Assembly: GCA_016928155.1 (NCBI GenBank)
Contig: JAFGLG010000009.1
Location: 62,001-126,000, forward strand
Length of the DNA stretch: 64,000 nucleotides
Source of the DNA: Candidatus Woesearchaeota archaeon
GTDB taxonomy: Archaea; Nanobdellota; Nanobdellia; Woesearchaeales; JAFGLG01
Direction: 5' to 3'
The position numbers were made by a program, and so were the translations under genes. This document shows positions 27,927 through 36,682 of this stretch, in pieces; position 1 is the stretch's first letter; each line of letters begins with the position of its first letter. The notes under the pieces are model-generated. The model saw nothing but the letters and a program-made list of their open reading frames with translations, had not been told where the DNA came from and made no database searches.

Positions 27927-30900
27927 ATTCAGGCCTCAGCTTGTTTGTGAGTTCATACCAGTAAGAGAACAGATTATTCTCGTCCATAGAAGAGATGTAA
28001 TACGCATTGTTCTTCTTCTCACATGAGAAGGGCTGCGTGATGTTCAATGAATCGCAGAGATTGACCTCTGTGCCGTGGACTTCCATGATTATGAAAGTCC
28101 TGTCCATCCACTGGTCAGGATCCTCCAGAGAAAAACGATCATAGACAGTCTCATAAACAGCCATTATCCTGACACCATCCGGATTATATGCCATGTAAAT
28201 CTTGTCAAAATCCTTTGTCATGTTCAGGAACCCCTTCTCCAGCGAAGTGCCGAGCATGGGGTCCTTAGGCACAACAATCCTTATCAGATCAAACCACAGC
28301 CTCTTGATCGTGGACTTGAAGATGTCCCAGAAATCAACACTGCCCGGGCTCGCTCCATCCTTTGATGCAAGTATGAGCTGATACTCCCCATTATACCACA
28401 CATCAGCCACCCCGTTGCTGGAATAGCTCCCGCACTTATTGAATGACTCCCCTGTGCCAGAGCAGCTCGTGTTGGCTATATTGAAGACATCAGTGAACCA
28501 CTCTGAGGAATTCTCAAGAACACCATTCAGGCTGGTGCCGAACATCACCTTGCTGGCCTGCTCGCCCGGCTCCTCCTTCTCATTGAACCCGTATTTCAGG
28601 ATGCAGACCCTGTTTGCGCAGGGGACATCGGTTGTCGCATAACGGCAGCCTGAACTCGAGCTGAAATAATAATCAGCCCAGATGGGCTTGTCAAGGACAC
28701 CATAAAGATAAAAATTTACGGCCATGTCATAATCATCACAGTAGAGCGTAAAGGGCTTCGAAGAATAACCCCCGAGAGCATCAAGCATCGACAGAGCCAC
28801 ATACTTTGTCCTGGTTGTCCAGTTCCCCTTCTCGCAGACGTAATCCTTCTCAGTGCCATGGATTATGTCATATACATAAGATGTATCATTAAGGCAGGAA
28901 GGGGTCTTTGACCCATTATAATATGCGAGAACAGACAAATCCTCGAACTGGGCATTGTCCATGTCAGGCAAGACAAGGCACTGTGTGGGATCAGGACAAT
29001 ATCCCTCCAGCTTGTAATCCCAGGTGTATTTTGGCTCAGAAGTAGTCCAGTTGCCATTAATGCACCTGTATCCATGCTGGGGCAGGTCCTGATTATATTT
29101 CATGTTCCTGACACACATTGAGCCGTTCCAGCACTCCATCTGGGCGCAGCACTCAGCCCTCTGATGTGGCTCCTCCTCAGGTATCCATGCAATGAATTTC
29201 AGTGTCTTGTTAAGATCATCATGGGTCTTCCATATCTCCTGATAAGAGCAGTACCACTGCCCCATCTTCTCGCAGTAAGGCTTGTCCTCGACAAGATAAC
29301 CGCTGCTGAGGGAATCCTTGACATCAAGAAGATCATCATTCCTGTCCACAAGCTCACCGCTCAGGTTACAGCCGAATGACTCGTCAAACTCATGGCCGAA
29401 GAAATCAATCAGCTCGGTGAAAGAACCATTATAAGGCTTGTTCGGGTCCTTCGCCTCTGTGTGATAGCTGAAAGGGGGCTTTGAATAGGGATTATCATTA
29501 TAACCTGACCTTATGTAATCATTGCCTATTGCGCAGCCATAGAAGCTGCCATTGAGGTTGATGACCTCCCTGATCTCGCTCTCAATCTCCTCGCCATCAT
29601 CGCTCGCAGTGCAGACAACTGATTCATCATGGTTCACCTTTGTGGAATCCCAGCAGCCGACAGCCTTGTCATCTGCATACAGGGTGTCCTCGATGAAAAA
29701 GCGGATGTCCTCCTCATCATCAGGATTGTTCGGGTCGAGGTCTTCCTCATCAAAGGCCTCACCCCAGTCAAACCAGTCATTTATGTCATCATTATAGACC
29801 TCATTATCATCGCATGGCTCGCCGCAACAATGCTGGCCTGTCCAGCCATCACCATGGCTGTTGCAGGCAGGCTCGTCACCGAGGAAATCAATGTCATCAT
29901 ACCACATCGCATCGGAGGCACAATACCAGCATTCCACTATGCCTGTGGAATTGTCCTCCCTGAGATTCTGCGTCGATCCCACATAAGCAGGAGTATCCCT
30001 CCCCATCCCTGCCTGGTCATAGCTATAGCTCTGATTGCCCTGGCATTCAGAGATTGTGCCGTTAATCTGGGATGTGTCACCTGTAGGCAGATAACAGAGA
30101 TACTGGTGTGGACCAAGCTCAGCATCAGCATCAATATCCTCTAATATGTGATTCATCTCCTCAGAATCTGCGATGGTCTCGAACCACCTGGACCTCTCAC
30201 ATTCCACAAAAGATGAACCTCTCGAAAGGAACTCATTATCAGTATCAATGCACACAAAAGTGAAGATATCCCCGGCGGTGCTGGAATTCGAATTCGTTAC
30301 CTTATTGCTGTTTTCTGTATCGCAGAATGATGCAACTGTGTGGAAGCCGCAGTCACCATCGCTATCACTGCCATCATCGCTATCATAGTAGAAAGGATAG
30401 ACATCATCACCGCAGCAATATGGATACCCGCCACCTTTCGCAGCCATGTGGTCAGAGACAGCATGGCCTGTTATTGAAGACATGCCATGGCCATCATCAG
30501 GGGAATAATCCTGAGCATCACCCCCTGAGAAAAACTGCGGCATACTGATGGAAGAGAGGCGCACAGAGAAACCTGTGATGAGATTCGAGGATGCTGATGC
30601 GAACCTTGAGATGAAATCTCTTATATCTGACTTCGGGGGAGATGTTATTATAATCGGCGTTTTATCAATGGACATAGGGGAACTTCCACCTGGATCAAAA
30701 TATTCACATTGGCCATCATCACAATAATCCTCCTCTTCACAATCATCATCATCCTGACAGCCACAAAGGTTTGATGTAGTGTTGCACCAGTGACCTGAGT
30801 ATGCATTTGAACAATCACCATCATTTGTACAGCGGCATTTTCCATCCTTGCACAACCCTGACAAGCAATCTGCAGGTGCATTGCAATCATACCCATAACC

Positions 30901-32646
30901 CCTCGGCCCGCCTGAATCATCAAAGACACACTTGCCGATAATAGAACAGATATCGCCGCCGCCAAGATGTTCAGCACATCCTGGTTTTTCCAGACATTCT
31001 TCACAATCATCATAATCAGCACATCCGCAGAAACTGCCGCCTGCGGTTGCGACACATCTCTTGGATTTGCAGTCAGTGCATTCAGTGCATGGGTCCCCGA
31101 CCTCGCCCGGGTCTGTCACTTTTTCACACTTGCCTGTGCAGTCATTGCAGACAAGATCGCAATCAGGATCATTTCCTGGACAGCATTCCTCATCCACCAT
31201 GCATTCAGGATCGCTCACAGTAATGCCCGGACCTGCCCAGTTGAAATTCCCGTCAGAGTACCTGTCAAAGAACTCGCAGAAACCAGAGCAGCCATCAGGG
31301 TCAACATTTATCCTATCAAGGCCCTCGTCGCCATAACAGCCATTAGGACAAGAATAAGTATAAACCTTGTAAGTCGGAGCATCTGGATTGTTACAGCTGC
31401 TGTCGTAATAAGAACCATTGTAGAACCACCAACCCATGGCCTTCTCTGAACAGTAATCATTATATCGACAAATGTCAGGCATCTCACCCGGATCCCAATT
31501 ATCCTCATGACAATTAGCACCAGGATCACACCAGTACTGGGAGCCTGCTATGCAGGCATCATGCATTGTATCGAAATCAATCTCAGCCAAAGACTGCCTG
31601 AGATAATTATGCCCATCCCTGGGCTGGTCATTCGTGACAGTCATTTCAAGGAAAAGCTCACCCTCCTCCGATATGCAGTCATAAAAAGGTCCATCATATC
31701 TTATTATATCCTCATTCTTGATGCCAGTTGTCAAGTAAAGAGTCGACGGAACTGTCTTCTCACCCAGGAATTCGTTATATGATTTCTGGTTGACAATCTC
31801 ATCCATCTTGTATGAGGAAAAAGTCTGAGAGGCAATTTTGCAGAAAACCTCATCCCTATCCTCATCATCAGGGACAAGGACAAGATTAATCTCGGCAATC
31901 CCATCATCTTTATTAGGGTCTAACCAACCCTGCGGATCATCATCCTCATCGCTGATGCCTTTACATTGGGGCTCTTTGCAGTAATCAATATTGCAGTAAG
32001 CCTCAAGATAATCATAGGTCATGTAACACAGGAAAAGATATCTAAGCCCGCTATTTATCCTTATTATGCGAAAAACATGACTTCCTTCGGCATTCTCATA
32101 ATCTTCACCCATAGGTGCCATGGCATCTTCCAAATTATTGCATTCAAAATTATTGTCATCAGTGTACACCATAATGATATCATTTATGGGCTTATCAGTA
32201 TCCTCGGTAGCAACAATCGCCTCGCTATATTTTTTCTTCTTAAAATGAATATACTTATCCTGGCCCTGGAAAATTCTTATGCCTCCAGAAGCGGTGTTAG
32301 AGAGTGAGAGGTCTGTTATGACCTGACTATCCGGATCCGTAATAAGCTCTTTCTTGATGCAAAGACGGTTGCAGTGGGCGTGTTCATCCTCGGCGCCTTC
32401 ATCACCGTGTGGTATACAGGCCTCACCTGCAGCAAAATATCCAGCAGGACAAGAATAAGATCCGCCTCCGAAGAAAACACCAAGGTCCTCATACCTATTG
32501 AAAATCTGATTTTTCACTATAATATCTGTCACAGCCATGGGGGCCTCATTCTTGCACTGGATAAGATCCGCTCCGAGAATATCAGGAAGAGAAGCCAAGC
32601 TAACAAGCAGAAAAACTAACAAAAAGCCTCTTTTTTTCAAGTGCAC
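27895..32646 (-). CDS. 1583-aa Cys-rich, acidic secreted protein
   Basis: Signal peptide MHLKKRGFLLVFLLVSLASLP followed by an unusually Asp/Glu- and Cys-rich chain. A compact Cys region near residues 490-660 contains CNDCTGKCEKV, CTECTDCKSKRC and CRCTNDGDCS, resembling EGF/disulfide-knot arrays. Further segments carry many aromatic and acidic residues (for example DDYNDDINDWFDWGEAFDEE). No C-terminal anchor is seen. It is the first gene of the 32-kb minus-strand surface locus, with TATA-like sequence upstream. Function unknown; calcium-dependent folding is plausible from the acidity. Confidence 0.8.
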   Translation of the reverse strand: MHLKKRGFLLVFLLVSLASLPDILGADLIQCKNEAPMAVTDIIVKNQIFNRYEDLGVFFGGGSYSCPAGYFAAGEACIPHGDEGAEDEHAHCNRLCIKKELITDPDSQVITDLSLSNTASGGIRIFQGQDKYIHFKKKKYSEAIVATEDTDKPINDIIMVYTDDNNFECNNLEDAMAPMGEDYENAEGSHVFRIIRINSGLRYLFLCYMTYDYLEAYCNIDYCKEPQCKGISDEDDDPQGWLDPNKDDGIAEINLVLVPDDEDRDEVFCKIASQTFSSYKMDEIVNQKSYNEFLGEKTVPSTLYLTTGIKNEDIIRYDGPFYDCISEEGELFLEMTVTNDQPRDGHNYLRQSLAEIDFDTMHDACIAGSQYWCDPGANCHEDNWDPGEMPDICRYNDYCSEKAMGWWFYNGSYYDSSCNNPDAPTYKVYTYSCPNGCYGDEGLDRINVDPDGCSGFCEFFDRYSDGNFNWAGPGITVSDPECMVDEECCPGNDPDCDLVCNDCTGKCEKVTDPGEVGDPCTECTDCKSKRCVATAGGSFCGCADYDDCEECLEKPGCAEHLGGGDICSIIGKCVFDDSGGPRGYGYDCNAPADCLSGLCKDGKCRCTNDGDCSNAYSGHWCNTTSNLCGCQDDDDCEEEDYCDDGQCEYFDPGGSSPMSIDKTPIIITSPPKSDIRDFISRFASASSNLITGFSVRLSSISMPQFFSGGDAQDYSPDDGHGMSSITGHAVSDHMAAKGGGYPYCCGDDVYPFYYDSDDGSDSDGDCGFHTVASFCDTENSNKVTNSNSSTAGDIFTFVCIDTDNEFLSRGSSFVECERSRWFETIADSEEMNHILEDIDADAELGPHQYLCYLPTGDTSQINGTISECQGNQSYSYDQAGMGRDTPAYVGSTQNLREDNSTGIVECWYCASDAMWYDDIDFLGDEPACNSHGDGWTGQHCCGEPCDDNEVYNDDINDWFDWGEAFDEEDLDPNNPDDEEDIRFFIEDTLYADDKAVGCWDSTKVNHDESVVCTASDDGEEIESEIREVINLNGSFYGCAIGNDYIRSGYNDNPYSKPPFSYHTEAKDPNKPYNGSFTELIDFFGHEFDESFGCNLSGELVDRNDDLLDVKDSLSSGYLVEDKPYCEKMGQWYCSYQEIWKTHDDLNKTLKFIAWIPEEEPHQRAECCAQMECWNGSMCVRNMKYNQDLPQHGYRCINGNWTTSEPKYTWDYKLEGYCPDPTQCLVLPDMDNAQFEDLSVLAYYNGSKTPSCLNDTSYVYDIIHGTEKDYVCEKGNWTTRTKYVALSMLDALGGYSSKPFTLYCDDYDMAVNFYLYGVLDKPIWADYYFSSSSGCRYATTDVPCANRVCILKYGFNEKEEPGEQASKVMFGTSLNGVLENSSEWFTDVFNIANTSCSGTGESFNKCGSYSSNGVADVWYNGEYQLILASKDGASPGSVDFWDIFKSTIKRLWFDLIRIVVPKDPMLGTSLEKGFLNMTKDFDKIYMAYNPDGVRIMAVYETVYDRFSLEDPDQWMDRTFIIMEVHGTEVNLCDSLNITQPFSCEKKNNAYYISSMDENNLFSYWYELTNKLRPEYGKEDDYTTE

Positions 32647-32763
32647 TATTCATCTACCCCATATCAGGACATTTAAAAACAGCTTTATAAATATTTCGTT
32701 AAGAAAACATCAAATCCGGCAAATCTTTATATAGACAGGCGGGTACCGAAAAAAAGGGAAAAA
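32647..32763. promoter_or_regulatory. Divergent promoter region between the surface locus and the prepilin peptidase
   Basis: On the minus strand a TTTATAAAG element at 32683-32691 would start the 27895-32646 gene with a leader of about 14 nt. On the plus strand CTTTATATA at 32725-32733 would start the peptidase gene at 32764 almost leaderless. Placing the presumed processing enzyme divergently from its presumed substrates supports a functional link. Confidence 0.5.
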
Positions 32764-33795
32764 ATGGGGGATATCGGACTTTTCATACCATGCATAATCT
32801 ATCTTGGAGCCATAACCACTTACACAGACCATAAATACAAAAAGATACTCAACAAACATATCGTCTGGGCACTCATCTATGCTGCAGCCATCTATCTGAT
32901 CCTCGCCTTCAGCCATATCCTGACAGATTTTACCACAACAGCAATCTATCTGACAACAGGCGCGGCCATGTCATTCATGATATGGTATCTAGGATACTGG
33001 GGCGCAGGAGATGCAAAACTGTTCATAGCATATACAGCGCTTGTTCCTGCAAACACCTATCCGCTGCACAATGAATATGGGTGGATATATCTCCTGGCAG
33101 GAATATTCTCTGTGGGATTCATACTCCTAGCATTAAAAGCAACTATCAAAAGCCTCAAAAAGCCCAAAGAAACAGCAAAAATGCTCATCAGATATGCAAA
33201 GGAGAGAATGCCCACAGCAATACTCGGGATATTCAGCATATCTTGGGCATTGGAGGGTATATTCAAATTGATTGGGGCGAGCCCAGGTTTCATGCTTAAT
33301 TTTGCAGCAACATATGCTGCCTATGCTGCGTTGGGATATGCATTCAAGGACAAGAAAAAATATCCTCTCATAATATTCGGGGCAATAGCAGCAATCAGGC
33401 TAATCACAGACTTCAGCAGCATGAACATGGATGTCCTCTACGGACTGCTCAAATATCTCATACTGTTCCTTATAATAGGATTCACAGTCAGCGGGACACA
33501 GCCGAAAAAAGCCAGGATAGACCAACTCGAAGCCGGGATGGTGCTTGCGGAGACGATATACAAGGACAAAGAAGGATACAAAAGATGCCAGATAAGCGAT
33601 CAGCATCTCAAGAACAGGGAATTCGTCATAGATTATGAGAAAAACAAGCTTGATGAGAATGATGTGATGAAACTGAGAAAATTATATAAGACAAAAGGTT
33701 TCCCATTCAGGCATCTGAGGATAAAGAAAATGCAGGCATTCGCAGCATTCATGTTCCTCGGGGTGATGATCATAATAATTGCAACCATGATATAA
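32764..33795 (+). CDS. GxGD prepilin/preflagellin peptidase (A24 family)
   Basis: 343 aa, multi-pass membrane aspartic protease. The two catalytic aspartates are visible: Asp22 in TYTDHKYKKI and Asp83 in GAGDAKL (GxGD motif). About seven or eight hydrophobic segments are present. A basic cytoplasmic-looking insertion near the C-terminus (QPKKARIDQLEAGMVLAE ... LRKLYKTKGFPFRHLR) precedes a last helix. Archaeal FlaK/PibD-type enzymes cut class III signals just after the positive residues of pilins. The many KKGQ-type leaders at 2.1-27.9 kb are obvious candidate substrates. The hxs cassette starts 23 nt downstream on the same strand, so it may be co-transcribed. Confidence 0.88.
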   Translation: MGDIGLFIPCIIYLGAITTYTDHKYKKILNKHIVWALIYAAAIYLILAFSHILTDFTTTAIYLTTGAAMSFMIWYLGYWGAGDAKLFIAYTALVPANTYPLHNEYGWIYLLAGIFSVGFILLALKATIKSLKKPKETAKMLIRYAKERMPTAILGIFSISWALEGIFKLIGASPGFMLNFAATYAAYAALGYAFKDKKKYPLIIFGAIAAIRLITDFSSMNMDVLYGLLKYLILFLIIGFTVSGTQPKKARIDQLEAGMVLAETIYKDKEGYKRCQISDQHLKNREFVIDYEKNKLDENDVMKLRKLYKTKGFPFRHLRIKKMQAFAAFMFLGVMIIIIATMI

Positions 33796-33818
33796 ACAAT
33801 ACTTGCGAGGTCTGTGAC

Positions 33819-34166
33819 ATGATGGAAACAAACAGGACAAACATAACTGTGGACAGGGAAAAAGGAAGAGCGATTATCAAGGTGAATGCCCAGATATACA
33901 ACAAGGATATTGTTCTGAATGCAGCTTATGTGTTCCTCGACAAGCATTATGTCCTGATAGACGGGAATCCTGAAGATGAGATAAGCGTGGAGCTGATCCC
34001 GAAAGACGGCAGCGACCCTGAAAAAGCGGCACTGGAATTCAGCAATGAGCTCGTCAATTACGCAGAATACCACGCCCAGCAAGAGAGGAACAAAAGCATA
34101 AGGGACATGATAGTCCACAGAGCCCTCTACGGCAAGCAGGAACAGGCAAAAAATGAGCAGCAATGA
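33819..34166 (+). CDS. hxsD: HxsD-like protein of a His-Xaa-Ser radical SAM system (copy 1)
   Basis: 115 aa (ATG at 33819 or 33822, preceded by GAGGT). From memory it matches HxsD: a strand-rich start, then IYNKDIVLNAAYVFLDKHY, DEISVELIPKDG, and EFSNELVNYAEYHAQQERN, corresponding to the family's late LLNDYxLRE-like helix. It continues to RDMIVHRALYG, as in longer members. HxsD is a small accessory protein always found with the HxsB/HxsC radical SAM enzymes in His-Xaa-Ser peptide systems; its biochemical role is not established. It overlaps the next gene by 14 nt. Confidence 0.75.
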   Translation: MMETNRTNITVDREKGRAIIKVNAQIYNKDIVLNAAYVFLDKHYVLIDGNPEDEISVELIPKDGSDPEKAALEFSNELVNYAEYHAQQERNKSIRDMIVHRALYGKQEQAKNEQQ

Positions 34167-34374
34167 AATCATCTTCTCCCTGAACACAGGATTCTACAGC
34201 AAGGACAGCATAAAGGAGACGATAGACGCTTTCTCACAATTCGGGAAATTCACAATGACAGAAACGCAGGACAGGATCATGATAAGATTCGAACCCTGCG
34301 AAGGGCTAGATGAAGGAACAATAATGAAGGTGGAAAATGAATTCAGGAACCATGCGCTCGCATCAGGATCCTAG
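34153..34374 (+). CDS. Second, shorter HxsD-like protein
   Basis: 73 aa. The layout FSLNTGFYSKDSIKETIDAF, then DRIMIRFEPCEG, then VENEFRNHALASGS mirrors HxsD copy 1 (strand, helix, strands, EF-N-x-L helix) but lacks the last segment. It is probably a diverged duplicate. It overlaps copy 1 upstream by 14 nt and the maturase gene downstream by 23-38 nt, so the three are translationally linked. Assignment rests on pattern similarity only. Confidence 0.6.
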   Translation: MSSNEIIFSLNTGFYSKDSIKETIDAFSQFGKFTMTETQDRIMIRFEPCEGLDEGTIMKVENEFRNHALASGS

Positions 34375-35788
34375 AGCAGGGCGCATCCCAAACAGCTACA
34401 GGACAAGGAAGATAGGCGACAGATACCTGCTGACCACAGAACACGGGCAATGGGTGATGCTCACAGAGAAGGACTTCAGGGCCATGAGAGTGGGGAAAGA
34501 ACCTGAAGATATACACAAAGCGCTCTATGAAAAAGGAATACTTATCGACGAGGGTAATATCGAGAGGATAACCGACCACTACAGGCAGAAGAGCAAGTTC
34601 CTGTTCAACGGCACATCACTGCATATACTCGTAGTCACAGAAAGCTGCAACAACCGGTGCGCTTACTGCCATGCCTCTGCAAAGGCAGGCCGAGAGCTCA
34701 ATATGGATAGGGATATCGCAAAAAAGACAGTCGATTTCATTTTCCAGAGCCCTACCAGGATGATGAATGTCGAGTTCCAAGGAGGGGAGACGCTGATGAA
34801 CTTCGAAACAATAAAGTTCATCGTAGAATATTCTGAAGAAAAGAACAAAAAAGCAGGGAAAAAAATTGAATATTCAATAGTGTCAAACCTCAATACACTC
34901 AATGATGGGATTATCGACTACTGCAAGAGGCATGATGTCAACATATGCACATCCCTCGACGGGCCGAAGGAGATACATGACTGCAACAGAAGATGCCTGA
35001 TTGCAGAGAGCAGCTATGAGAGGACCACCCAGGGCATGAAAAGGCTGACAGAAAAAGGCTTCAAGCCGGGTGCTCTCACAACAGTCACACGGAAATCACT
35101 GAATGACCCAAAAGGGATAATTGACGAGTATGTCAAACAGGGGAAAAAAAGCATACATCTGAGGAATGTCAACAAGCTCGGATATGCAGCCCGAGTCTGG
35201 GAAGATGTCGGGTACAGTGCAGAGGAATTCATAGAGTTCTGGAAAAAAGGCATGGATTATATCCTCGAACTCAACAAAAAGGGAACACTCATGACGGAAA
35301 GGATCGTGATGATATTCCTTAAGAAAATCTTCACAAACTCAGACCCCAATTACCTTGATATAAGAAGCCCGTGCGGCGCAGTCATAGGAATGATGTCATA
35401 CGGGATCAACGGGGACATATATTCATGCGACGAGGGAAGGATGATATCAGAGCCACTGTTCAGGATAGGGAATGTAAAAAAAGATGCATATGATGGAATA
35501 ATCAAGGCAAAAACCACAGCATCACTGATATCCGCATCACTGACTGACACAAAGTTCTGCGACACGTGCGCATACAAACCATACTGCGGGATATGCCCTG
35601 TGCTCCTGTATGCAAAGGACAACACACTCATAGGCAAGATCACAGCATCAGACAAATGCAAGATACAGATGGCACAGCTTGATTACATCTTCGATAAGCT
35701 GGCAAATGACAAAAAGGCATCAGAGATATTCATTGGATGGCTGGACACTGAATACAAAGGAAAAGATTTAAATAAGCATGAGGCTTAG
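34337..35788 (+). CDS. hxsB: HxsB-like radical SAM/SPASM peptide maturase
   Basis: 483 aa (ATG at 34337; 34352 is an alternative). An N-terminal RRE-like region (residues 20-90; ERYLL-type strand and winged helix) precedes the radical SAM motif CNNRCAYC (Cys104, 108, 111; CX3CX2C). Strong HxsB hallmarks follow: EFQGGETLMNFETIKFIVEY, CTSLDGPKEIHDCNRR, IIDEYVKQGKKSIHLR, DIRSPCG and YSCDEGRMISEPLFRIGNV. A C-terminal SPASM-like Cys set (FCDTCAYKPYCGICP, DKC) would hold auxiliary Fe-S clusters. HxsB enzymes are thought to modify His-Xaa-Ser repeat peptides. The precursor candidate overlaps its 3' end. Confidence 0.85.
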   Translation: MNSGTMRSHQDPRAGRIPNSYRTRKIGDRYLLTTEHGQWVMLTEKDFRAMRVGKEPEDIHKALYEKGILIDEGNIERITDHYRQKSKFLFNGTSLHILVVTESCNNRCAYCHASAKAGRELNMDRDIAKKTVDFIFQSPTRMMNVEFQGGETLMNFETIKFIVEYSEEKNKKAGKKIEYSIVSNLNTLNDGIIDYCKRHDVNICTSLDGPKEIHDCNRRCLIAESSYERTTQGMKRLTEKGFKPGALTTVTRKSLNDPKGIIDEYVKQGKKSIHLRNVNKLGYAARVWEDVGYSAEEFIEFWKKGMDYILELNKKGTLMTERIVMIFLKKIFTNSDPNYLDIRSPCGAVIGMMSYGINGDIYSCDEGRMISEPLFRIGNVKKDAYDGIIKAKTTASLISASLTDTKFCDTCAYKPYCGICPVLLYAKDNTLIGKITASDKCKIQMAQLDYIFDKLANDKKASEIFIGWLDTEYKGKDLNKHEA

Positions 35789-35795
35789 TGAGGAC

Positions 35796-36128
35796 ATGAC
35801 AGATTTCCCAAAGATACATAAAAAACTATGCGCATTCCTCAAAGATGAGGATGGAAGGGTCCCTAAAGAGACAATAGTGAAGATAGGAAAAGTGATGGTC
35901 GTGATTGGGATCGGACTAATCACCCAGCCAGAGGTTACAGCAGGCAATACCCACTACAATGAGTGGAAGCTCGAAGACACATATGCCCACCAGAATATGC
36001 TCTCTCTTGACATGCTGCAGGGATGCGATTCGGCAAACATAACAGGATCACATTCACACAACTCCCAGCCTGATGTTGACCATTTGAACAGATACTCTGA
36101 CAGCCATGGCAACGGCGGATGGTTTTAG
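35796..36128 (+). CDS. Probable precursor peptide of the Hxs-like system
   Basis: 110 aa from the ATG at 35796 (preceded by GTGAGG); an in-frame ATG at 35778 overlaps the maturase stop. The leader FLKDEDGRVPKETIVKIG plus the hydrophobic stretch MVVIGIGLITQPEV strongly resembles, from memory, leaders of HxsA-type peptides. The C-terminal core ends with GSHSHNSQPDVDHLNRYSDSHGNGGWF, written here in parts: GSHSHNS and SDSHGNGGWF. This keeps only scattered His-x-Ser elements instead of long tandem HxS repeats, as if the core were degenerate or of a new type. The position directly after hxsB supports the substrate role. Confidence 0.7.
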   Translation: MTDFPKIHKKLCAFLKDEDGRVPKETIVKIGKVMVVIGIGLITQPEVTAGNTHYNEWKLEDTYAHQNMLSLDMLQGCDSANITGSHSHNSQPDVDHLNRYSDSHGNGGWF

Positions 36129-36667
36129 AATATACAAATACAATGAGACCATTAATTGCACTCACTCAAAAGCCAGGGTATATGACGTCCAACACACATC
36201 TAAGAAATGGATTCAGCCTAGATGAACTAGGAGAATCAAGCTTGCCAAACAAACACAGAATAAACAACCTGAATGATAAAAGTAAACTGCCTGATACAGT
36301 TACTATCAAACATATTGAAGACGGCATAAGGAAAGAATTCAAGTATGATCTGAACATACTAAATGATCTTTCTTCAAGAAAAGATATCAAAACCATGAAA
36401 GTTAAAGATATCCCCACTAATATCCATATCGCGCAGACTAACCTGACATTGAGACAATGGCTTGAACATCCATATGGATTACATAAGATAAGGATGGAAT
36501 TGTGCGACTTAAACTACCCCATCTATACACTGAATGATGCCAGAATCGGATTCAGGGTACTGGATGGATATCATAGGGTGGCAAAAGCATTAACACAGGA
36601 CATCAAGACAATAAAGTGCATCGAGTTCACCTCGCTGGAGGAGATAGAACCTGCACTGACCGACTGA
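36119..36667 (+). CDS. ParB/sulfiredoxin-like domain protein
   Basis: 182 aa; the start at 36119 overlaps the precursor gene by 10 nt, with ATGs at 36143 and 36182 as alternatives. The C-terminal half has the ParB-like signature GFRVLDGYHRVAKAL (Asp-Gly-x-His-Arg) preceded by VKDIPTNIHI, as in ParB/Srx nucleotide-binding domains. The N-terminal about 80 residues are unrecognised. ParB-like domains bind nucleotides and can act as CTPases, nucleases or kinases. Because it overlaps the peptide gene, it may take part in the Hxs-like pathway, but that is inferred from position only. Confidence 0.6.
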   Translation: MVLEYTNTMRPLIALTQKPGYMTSNTHLRNGFSLDELGESSLPNKHRINNLNDKSKLPDTVTIKHIEDGIRKEFKYDLNILNDLSSRKDIKTMKVKDIPTNIHIAQTNLTLRQWLEHPYGLHKIRMELCDLNYPIYTLNDARIGFRVLDGYHRVAKALTQDIKTIKCIEFTSLEEIEPALTD

Positions 36668-36682
36668 AAGAGTGAACAGCGA

